Source: Bolinopsis microptera
Taxonomy: Eukaryota > Ctenophora > Tentaculata > Lobata > Bolinopsidae
DNA: 19,784 nucleotides
Assembly (NCBI RefSeq): GCF_026151205.1
Contig: NW_026971909.1
Coordinates: 1 to 19,784 of the forward strand
Direction: 5' to 3'
In this document: positions 8,943 to 14,570 of the stretch, piece by piece
Layout of the letters: the number at the start of each line of letters is the position of its first letter
Numbering within the stretch: position 1 is the stretch's first letter
The notes under the pieces: generated by a model
Databases searched by the model: none
Told to the model about the DNA's origin: nothing
What the model saw: only the letters and a program-made list of their open reading frames with translations
Position numbers and translations under genes: made by a program

Positions 8943-9133
8943 TGTATTCGTCCACATAAACCCATTGGGAGCATTGGGTATCCTGACAGTATATTGGAGC
9001 CGTAGCGTCCTTGTTGTCGAGCCCCATTTGGCCAAGGATTGCTGCTGTGGTTCTGCAGGAGGACTTGAGGTCTCTGGGTTACCCCTGAGCACTCCTGCAT
9101 TCTCCGGCTGAAACTTGGCAACCACTGATGGCA
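8943..9133 (-). CDS. Exon of the minus-strand gene, Pro/Gln/Ser-rich
   Basis: Acceptors are available at 9134 (CATTCAG) and 9125 (GCCATCAG). From there a frame reads VVAKFQPENAGVLRGNPETS, then a Pro/Gln run (SPPAEPQQQ) and LAKWG. Beyond that two other frames are also open and plausible (one with NILSGYPMLPMGLCGRI, the other with NKDATAPIYCQDTQCSQWVY). The frame ending LCGRI leaves two bases that fit the next exon's one-base overhang at a weak donor (ACA|GTTTAT). GC content is clearly above the flanking introns. Strand and exon are reasonably supported; the exact frame is not. Confidence 0.4.
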
Positions 9134-9348
9134 CTGAATGGAGATTAGAGATTAAATTAAATTATATAAAATATATACATTTTGGGGAATTTTAACAATA
9201 ATCTACAAAGTTATCTATTAATCAATATATGATTTAATTTAAAAATTGAAATGCTACACATCGGTGGCAATAATCTCAAATTCCTAAAAATAATAAAAAT
9301 GCATAATAATAAGAATCTAACTACTACGAAAAGTGAAAAAAACGGAAC

Positions 9349-9595
9349 CTTGCAAATGGGCCAGGCACCGGCTGTTGTCTCATTCTGGCCCCTGGCTGAG
9401 TTGATTTGCTTGAGCCCCAACCGAGGTCTAGGACCAGGTATGGTAAGCCAAGAAGGGGACGAGGCAGTGCCACGGCATCAGGTAGTTGGTCGGAATCATG
9501 CCTGTAGTAAGCATGTCCAAATGAAACCCACGAAGGCAAAACCCTGGGTTCGGGGACAATGCGTGGGCTGTGTCAGCCAGGTGTTGCTTGCGTTC
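9349..9595 (-). CDS. Exon of the minus-strand gene, frame broken near the middle
   Basis: The acceptor ATCTCCCTCAG ends at 9596. In phase 0 a 55-codon frame starts ERKQHLADTAHALSPNPGFC, includes HLDMLTTGMIPTNYLMPW and meets a stop at 9430-9428. The continuation GLKQINSARGQNETTAGAWP is in another frame up to a weak donor AAG|GTTCCG at 9348. The previous exon ends in phase 0 at ALAQRKE, so the junction QRKE-ERKQ is in frame. A 125-codon + strand open frame covers the same bases, but its first third is AT-rich low complexity and it has no splice support, so I treat it as the shadow. Confidence 0.4.
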
Positions 9596-9731
9596 CTGAG
9601 GGAGATTCGTTTTTTGATTTTTTTTTGATGCAAAGCTAAACTAAAATATGAAATCTGGTTTAATCAAATAATATATTACTATGGTAACATCGAGAATTAG
9701 TGGAATGGAGTTTAAGAAGAGAACTGCTGAC

Positions 9732-10009
9732 CTCCTTGCGTTGTGCAAGAGCGACGAACATGTACAGGGCTTTGAGAACAATAATCCTCCCTAGCCCATT
9801 CCAATTTTCTGTAAAACAGCTTTGGGTGGCCTCGTCAGTGGAAGAGAAGCATACAAACCCAAACCGATTGGTGTACCCTTCTCATCTAACCAATTAAATC
9901 TTGACGCTGGTAATGTTACCGTAAACACTGAACTCCTCGTGAAGAAAGTGCAATCGTCGAGGACGTCAATCAAGATTCTTAGAACGTACAGGATTAACCC
10001 TCCCCCCTC
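9732..10009 (-). CDS. Exon of the minus-strand gene, hydrophobic and Leu-rich
   Basis: The acceptor CAATTAATCAG ends at 10010; the donor GAG|GTCAGC starts at 9731. After a run of six G, where a one-base error would put the incoming frame right, the sequence reads LILYVLRILIDVLDDCTFF, then PASRFNWLDEKGTPIGLGLY and LTRPPKAVLQ. A stop at 9793-9791 is bypassed by a one-base shift into NWNGLGRIIVLKALYMFVAL and AQRKE. On the + strand a 110-codon frame from ATG 9681 to 10013 with one in-frame TAG (9792) is the rival reading and has respectable codon content. I prefer minus because both splice sites and the phases on both sides fit it. Confidence 0.45.
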
Positions 10010-10170
10010 CTGATTAATTGAGAGCTATTGGTGAAAAACGGTATAATATCGAGTGCAGACATGTTACGGTGTATTAAATCATTTTATAATGACTTCTTCA
10101 TACAGAAACACTTATGTAGCGGATGTTAACAAAGAAGTTTAACCAATCTGATTCAGTAGAGAAACGTTAC

Positions 10171-10336
10171 CTTGTTGGGTATCGATTGAGAAGTTCCATT
10201 TTAAAAAGTTTCCTCTCGTTATTTATTCTCGCGAAGTTCGGCTTGAACGCACGTTCTTCCTTTTGGGAGGCCCTCGCAACGGTAGAGTTTGCAGGGTTTT
10301 TGACTTCAGAACATTCATTCAGAGCACATCCACAGC
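10171..10336 (-). CDS. Clean internal exon of the minus-strand gene
   Basis: This is the best-defined exon of the gene: acceptor TTTACTTTACTCAG ending at 10337, donor ACAAG|GTAACG at 10170, and one uninterrupted frame of 54 codons with two bases before and two after. The peptide begins CGCALNECSEVKNPANSTVA, then ASQKEERAFKPNFARINNE and KLFKMELLNRYPT. It has three cysteines at the start and a basic amphipathic stretch after. The + strand frames over the same bases are broken several times. No family recognised. The exon shows that at least part of this gene is intact at base level, which argues that the frame breaks in later exons are local. Confidence 0.6.
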
Positions 10337-10385
10337 CTGAGTAAAGTAAATATTTTTTTAAAATGAACAATTGAAAAAACAATCA

Positions 10386-10632
10386 TGCTTTTGAACCAAT
10401 CATAATTGTGGGCGGCAGCATATTTTAAAGACATCATCATGGCGTGCAAATGTGTCTCGAGCGCAGCGCAGCAATAAAACTAACTGAAGCTGTTGGAGCG
10501 CGTTTGCGATTTGCATGGCACAATGCAGCAAAATTGAAGAACTCGGAAGTCCCTAAAAAATGCGGATGATGTAACATTGCCACTCGTGTCACCCATGTAA
10601 AACGAATCCCGTATTGCCCAATGGAGTACAAT
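10386..10632. other. Coding-like block, strand unresolved
   Basis: GC content rises and coding signatures appear on both strands. On + a frame reads MCLERSAAIKLTEAVGAR then RFAWHNAAKLKNSEVPKKCG with a strong excess of G/A at first codon positions, stopping at 10570. On minus a 64-codon frame contains GIRFTWVTRVAMLHHPHF. Upstream of the + frame lie a CCAAT box (10396-10400), a GGGCGG GC box (10410-10415) and TATTTTAAA (10421-10429), arranged like a small promoter just ahead of ATGG at 10439. It could be an exon of the minus gene, or a short + gene nested between its exons. Confidence 0.3.
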
Positions 10633-10789
10633 AATCAAACTAGTACACTATAGAAATACAATTTCGGGATAAGGCCCTGTGTAAGACTGAATTTAAAACC
10701 AAGAGGGCAGGTAAATGAATAAGGATTTAAAAAAATTGAAAATAATAATCACACTAATCAATGTTAGGTACTTTAGATCCGTCTGGATA

Positions 10790-10933
10790 CTAGCAGTGCC
10801 AGTACCGACTGGCGTTTTTCCCAAAAAAGCATAAGTACAAGTAAAAGTACACCACCATTGTTTTGGCAGCCTCGTGAGTCTCGTAAACTGACGAACCAAA
10901 ATCCCCGGAACTATTGCCGTTATCGTCCATCAT
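10790..10933 (-). CDS. Probable N-terminal coding exon, minus strand
   Basis: Two adjacent ATG codons at 10933 and 10930 follow an in-frame TAA two codons upstream, so this is a genuine translation start rather than the middle of a longer frame. The peptide begins MMDDNGNSSGDFGSSVYETH, then EAAKTMVVYFYLY. The N-terminus is acidic and Gly/Ser-rich. The frame stops at 10792-10790. An overlapping frame (GKTPVGTGTASIQTDLK) continues the coding character, so a donor or a one-base break lies near 10800-10830. It is upstream of and on the same strand as the 8193-10336 exons and is the best candidate for exon 1 of that gene, but the join is not demonstrated. Confidence 0.4.
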   Translation of the reverse strand: MMDDNGNSSGDFGSSVYETHEAAKTMVVYFYLYLCFFGKNASRYWHC

Positions 10934-11024
10934 GGATTAAGATGAACGCAACTCACTATCTAAAACCGTAAGGGATCAAAACAAACTTGTAAAAAGTGAC
11001 GTGTACGGAGAAATTAGATAATTA

Positions 11025-11216
11025 TCAATCAATTATGTCCGAAAAAGGATAATATTTTAAAGGTAAAATATTTCGAGGAGGGGAAATGAAATCGTTTTTA
11101 AAACTACGCTTGGAACGTCTATCCGTCACGATAGGGCAGGCATCCCACACCGAAGTTCTCTTCACGTAAATGTAGGTGAGAAGAGCGAGAGACAGGGTGA
11201 CCCAGGGGTCAACCAT
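11025..11216 (-). CDS. Short minus-strand ORF with N-terminal membrane segment
   Basis: ATG at 11216 opens a 63-codon frame with in-frame stop upstream. The first 18 residues, MVDPWVTLSLALLTYIYV, look like a signal anchor, followed at once by KR and a basic/polar tail (DRRSKRSFKND). That order, hydrophobic helix then positive charges, is typical of ER-anchored enzymes, but no enzyme motif follows, so no family is claimed. A good acceptor (ACTTTTTTCAG) ends about 30 bases before the ATG, so the exon may begin there with a short 5' leader. After residue 50 the sequence becomes AT-rich and is probably intron. It could be the first coding exon of a gene whose remainder is not recognisable. Confidence 0.35.
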   Translation of the reverse strand: MVDPWVTLSLALLTYIYVKRTSVWDACPIVTDRRSKRSFKNDFISPPRNILPLKYYPFSDIID

Positions 11217-11592
11217 CCGTTATCCTTTCGGGTCATGAAACCGACCTGAAAAAAGTACTTGGTAACATGTGTTGTTTTGTATTTAGGGAGGGAGTTGTCT
11301 TATATTTTCTCTTATTGGATATGATCCCGATTCAGTTTAGCATTATTATCGGGTGGCAAGGCGGGGACAGTTTATTTACCGGAACATTTATAAATGGTTT
11401 CTCTATGCAAATTTGACAGACATTAAATTGGTAGAACTGTTTAATAGGACTCCCAAATTTGGTCACGCATAAATGTTCAGCTCTAGCAAATAACTTGGTA
11501 TTTACGGTCTAATGACCAGTGTCGTGACGTTAAAATCTCTTTTAGACTTTTTAGAGCCCTTGCCAACTTTTGCGTCCTACAATTTTTTACAG

Positions 11593-11690
11593 TAAAACGA
11601 GGAATATTGTAGAATTTCCTCCAAATCGAACAGCCCGGGTCTTACGTTACGCCACTGCATTGTCAAATGGTAGACAATCATTTCAAAAGT
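11593..11690 (+). CDS. Possible isolated + strand exon, 98 bp
   Basis: The flanking signals are strong: acceptor CAATTTTTTACAG ending at 11592 and donor AAAGT|GTAAGT at 11691. One base, 32 open codons (KTRNIVEFPPNRTARVLRYA then TALSNGRQSFQK) and one base make the phase symmetric (1-1), so the exon could be skipped without frame change. Against it, CTTACGTTACGCCACTGC inside resembles a dispersed repeat scrap at 7585-7602, and no partner exons were found nearby. Confidence 0.3.
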
Positions 11691-11770
11691 GTAAGTTTTA
11701 TATCAACATTAGAAAACATGATACTGTACAATTACTAACTTCTGCCATCATAGTCAAACGTAGTATATAA

Positions 11771-12460
11771 GAGGAACCTTAAATTCATTTAAGTATATCA
11801 GTACAGGATTTAGGTAATAAGACTTAAAATCTTCAACAATCTATCTGGCATCATATTTTTCAATTAGAATTTACTCTGGATCTTTATGACAGATCTGTTT
11901 AAAATATTTCTGATAGTGGCTGCGTGATACCCATGTTTAAGGCATGATTTGCAATATCTTCTTTTCCGTGGAATGACCAGTTTCGTGCAGCGATATTTCA
12001 ACGTTTTTTGATAACACATATTTTGTATTCTCTTAATACATATTAACTAAGTTAAGGTATTATTATTATCGCGAGATTAACACGTGTGGAGACATGAAGG
12101 CTATTTGAGCTAGTGAGTTCATTGTAGCTGGACATAAAGCTCTGGCTGTACCATCTCTTGGTCGCTCGGTGAGGTGGCTCAATGATCCCTTCAAACAAAA
12201 GACGGGAATGTTGAATAAATACATACACACGAGATCGTCTTTCCACGTCGTATAATATATTTTGGTGGGTCTAAGAGGAGTGCTAATGTGGGGTAGAAAG
12301 AAAAGGGGGGTAGCTCGTCTAGAGTTGAGATGTGTTGAGTAGGTTAGGACTTCAGTTCCAACAGACTATCTGTCTGTTCCCACGATGGAAGTTGCGTTGT
12401 GTTTTAGTTAGAGTGAGTTGACCAAATAATACGAATAGAACTTGGGTTGGTTGTAACTAT
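11771..12460. other. Mostly non-coding, one weak minus-strand coding patch
   Basis: A minus-strand frame at 12246-12052 reads SRLLFEGIIEPPHRATKRWY then SQSFMSSYNELTSSNSL and is more protein-like than its surroundings, but it lacks a start ATG at its head and has no clear splice sites. The rest is AT-rich without supportable features. Confidence 0.3.
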
Positions 12461-12516
12461 GTATCAGTGTATCAATGTATCAATGTATTAATGTATTAAT
12501 GTATCAATGTAGTAAC
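12461..12516. repeat. 8-bp tandem repeat, GTATCAAT, seven units
   Basis: The units are GTATCAGT, GTATCAAT, GTATCAAT, GTATTAAT, GTATTAAT, GTATCAAT and GTAGTAAC. The middle five differ only by C/T at one position; the outer two are degenerate. Confidence 0.9.
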
Positions 12517-12610
12517 AATTAGGAACGGTGGTAGGTCTTTGGGAGGTGTTCAGGAAGTGGGGAATTATAGGTGTGCCCAGGGTTTAAAAAGGGTATCACT
12601 CGTGTTGGTC

Positions 12611-12738
12611 ATTGGGCCGACACGTGTGATCCACGAGATGAGTTTCGAGTTCCTGATTGGGGGGGTCGAACGGGCTGGGCTCCAGGAAACGATTATCTTA
12701 AATGGGCATGAGCTGGACAAACGAGATCAACCAATCAG
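12611..12738. promoter_or_regulatory. Cluster of CCAAT boxes and an E-box
   Basis: ATTGG at 12611-12615, palindromic CACGTG at 12621-12626, CTGATTGG at 12653-12660 and its exact inverse CCAATCAG at 12731-12738. NF-Y binds CCAAT in either orientation, and paired inverted CCAAT boxes in a GC-richer patch are typical of promoters, including bidirectional ones. The 118-codon + frame across it (12539-12895) is not convincing as protein. No gene start is clearly attached, so this is a tentative call. Confidence 0.35.
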
Positions 12739-12953
12739 GGTTTTCCGTTTATCCATTACTCCATTATTGCACCGTTTCCGGTACTTTAATTACCGCATCA
12801 TAGACCGTTATTGCATTACTTCACAATCTATTACAGATACCTGCAATGTTCTTCAGCCAAAAGCATGTTCACTTCTGGTGTCACAAATCATATAAGTGGG
12901 ATGCTTTAATTATCGTCATGACCTCTAAGTGGGTTCACGCCATTACGTTTGGC

Positions 12954-12995
12954 TGGCAAGTGCCAGCTGTGACCACTTGAGCTGGCAACTTGCCA
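12954..12995. repeat. Near-perfect inverted repeat, 15/16-bp stem, 11-base loop
   Basis: The left arm TGGCAAGTGCCAGCT (12954-12968) and right arm AGCTGGCAACTTGCCA (12980-12995) are reverse complements except for one unpaired base. The loop is GTGACCACTTG. It sits in a locally GC-richer stretch between the CCAAT cluster and the F-box gene. It is too short for a typical animal pre-miRNA stem. It could be a cruciform-forming or dimeric protein-binding site, or a trace of a foldback insertion. Confidence 0.85.
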
Positions 12996-13039
12996 ATACA
13001 GGTAGACAGCTGGAAAATAGCCAACAAGGTATGGAATAT

Positions 13040-13580
13040 TGTAAAGCTTATAACAAGGAGAGAAGTGGACCCACAATCTTCCCCCCTCAGGAAAAAAATT
13101 CCAAATTTTGTCAGGAACCTACCATCGTTTTACAATCAATATCGGAAATGAAATTAAATTAAACTATACATGTTGAAAGAAATAATTTAATGTTATGAGT
13201 ACATATCTTGAATGAAGTCCATTACCCTTTTAATTTGTTTATAAAATGGACGAATAGTTAAATCACACGAAAATTAGTTTTGAAAATAACAATCTATTTT
13301 TTTTTTTTGACTTTATCTTTTTATCTTAAGACACAAGAATAAATATTTTTATATAGTTGGTCACAATCAATATGTAACTAGAAACATCGGTAACTGAAGA
13401 TTATTTCTGCATTGTAATCATAATTAATTTTAACAAAGTTTGTTTCTCGTTACAATTGTGTGTGACCACTTATAAATTCACACATAATTCAATTCAAAAT
13501 ATATTTACTTATTTTTCAATTTTGAACGACACCTCGAAGGTTTAAAAATTGAGCGTTGGCTGGTTAATTCAAATTTGTGG
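13040..13580. other. 3' flank of the F-box gene, no other gene seen
   Basis: AT-rich, with T runs near 13297-13308. It should include the 3' untranslated region of the F-box gene. No convincing AATAAA on the minus strand was found close to the stop. Confidence 0.4.
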
Positions 13581-14192
13581 TTAATCTTGGTTCAACCATT
13601 TTAGTGCTTTGTTCCTATTGAAGATAAATTTGTAATCAATATAAGTCATAAGTTCACAAGGTAAATGTTCGTAACTGTGAGTATTATGTAGGGAAGACAG
13701 TTCAATATAAATGTCTAGTATGATTTTTAGTTCTTTTAGCAAATGAAATTTTTTCCTTTTAGGAGCCTTTTTGCATATTACACTGTTTTGTAACAGTCGT
13801 TTGAAGAATCTTCTATTGTGATGTTCTAGGTAAGCTGATATTACACACATTAATGGTTTTTTGACAAGGTATTTCTGATATAACTGCTGGAAAATGAATT
13901 TTGATGTATGCACTATTCTATGTGGAGATCTGATTTGTCGTGCAATATTGAGTTCTCTTTGCAGTTTTATGAGGTGGGGGATAGATGGTGGCTCGTATGC
14001 CTTCCGTTCAGTGTCGTACTCTGAATAATGATTCGCTACATCCGATTGGTTCTGCTGTATCCATATTTTAAGGAAATAACTGTCCAATATCTGGTACAGT
14101 TTGGAGTTTAACGATCGGAGTTTCAACAGTAGATTAAAGTCTAGGAAAAGCGCAATGTTGAACAAAATTTCGGATGGCAGGAAAAGCAGCAT
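13581..14192 (-). CDS. F-box protein, single exon, 203 residues
   Basis: This is the longest intact frame in the window. I start at ATG 14192: the frame opens two codons earlier only at a TTG, and an in-frame stop lies at 14243-14241. Residues 3-44 match the F-box pattern: LPSEILFNIALFLDFNLLLK, then LRSLNSKLYQIL and a closing Trp after SYFLKI. The LPxEI start, the central LL.LR.LN and the final W are the conserved Skp1-contact positions. F-box proteins link substrates to Skp1-Cullin1-Rbx1 ubiquitin ligases, so that is the expected role. Residues 45-203 show no WD40, leucine-rich or Kelch repeats; they are helical and basic (RLLQNSVICKKAPKRKK) and end KALKWLNQD. So it falls in the F-box-only class with unknown target. 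The gene points away from the Cys/His gene at 14394. Confidence 0.85.
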   Translation of the reverse strand: MLLFLPSEILFNIALFLDFNLLLKLRSLNSKLYQILDSYFLKIWIQQNQSDVANHYSEYDTERKAYEPPSIPHLIKLQRELNIARQIRSPHRIVHTSKFIFQQLYQKYLVKKPLMCVISAYLEHHNRRFFKRLLQNSVICKKAPKRKKFHLLKELKIILDIYIELSSLHNTHSYEHLPCELMTYIDYKFIFNRNKALKWLNQD

Positions 14193-14393
14193 GACCAATG
14201 AAAAAGCAAATTTGATAAGTGTTGGATTTACGCTGACCGCTCATGAGAACTTTAAGGCTCATTTCCTGGAAATCTCCTTGACAGTTTTATAATAAAGAGT
14301 TAATGGGCGTTATTTGTAGCTGTTCGTGGTGAACGAACGGAATAGTTCACTTTTATTTGATACAACTTTGATGTCGTTTTAAAATCTGTCGTG
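14193..14393. promoter_or_regulatory. 201-bp divergent intergenic region, likely shared promoter
   Basis: It lies between the start codons of the F-box gene (minus) and the Cys/His gene (+). On the minus strand TATAAAA at 14291-14285 is about 95 bases before the F-box ATG, a workable distance for a TATA box plus a 60-70 base leader. On the + side only a weak TTTTAAAAT (14377-14385) is seen. Nothing else of note. Start sites were not determined. Confidence 0.5.
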
Positions 14394-14570
14394 ATGCCGT
14401 GTTGTTTTAAACATTGTGATACTCCCATTGTGGAGGAACTGCCCTCGATGGATATATGGATCCCGATGAGGCTGGTGCACGGAAGTAGAGATGGGGGTCT
14501 GGCGTACTGCATGGACCATTACATGAGTGCAGTACGCCAGTACACCAGGTTTAAAGGACACGAGAGCAGG
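14394..14570 (+). CDS. First exon of a small Cys/His-rich, probably zinc-binding protein
   Basis: ATG at 14394 opens 59 codons ending exactly at a donor AGCAGG|GTATGT (14571) in phase 0; reading on stops at 14631. The peptide starts MPCCFKHCDTP and later has GGLAYCMDHYMSAVRQY and ends RFKGHESR. Cys3-x4-Cys8 (with Cys4 and His7 nearby) and Cys39-x2-His42 make a plausible zinc site. The layout C-x4-C-D-x-P ... G-L-x-x-C-x2-H-Y is like the small treble-clef fingers common in phage and bacterial DNA-binding proteins, known to me as a general pattern; no homologue is claimed. Base quality is good here and deteriorates just after, so the remaining exons could not be found. Downstream coding pieces near 18 kb are on the same strand but unlinked. 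Confidence 0.6.
14499..14540. repeat. Perfect 13-bp inverted repeat inside the Cys/His exon
   Basis: CTGGCGTACTGCA (14499-14511) and TGCAGTACGCCAG (14528-14540) are exact reverse complements with a 16-base loop (14512-14527). Both arms are coding: the left arm encodes LAYC, the right arm SAVRQ, and the loop holds the His of the Cys-x2-His pair. In RNA this is a stable stem with 8 G-C pairs ending 30 bases before the splice donor. Confidence 0.9.

Noticed and set aside
9251-9628. 125-codon + strand gene
   Set aside because: The first third is AT-rich filler and the rest is antisense to a minus-strand exon with a good acceptor and matching phase; kept only as an alternative in the exon entry.
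12120-12185. tRNA or tRNA-derived SINE
   Set aside because: A GGTGGCTCAATGATCCC stretch looked like an internal promoter box, but no cloverleaf could be drawn and the second box is missing.
12539-12895. 118-codon + strand gene
   Set aside because: It starts at TTG, covers a CCAAT/E-box cluster, and the peptide shows no domain character; more likely regulatory DNA.
12954-12995. microRNA precursor
   Set aside because: A 15-16 bp stem with 11-base loop is shorter than the 20-plus bp duplex expected of animal pre-miRNAs.
12929-13162. 77-codon + strand gene
   Set aside because: Its first part is the perfect inverted repeat and its start is GTG; no splice or promoter support.
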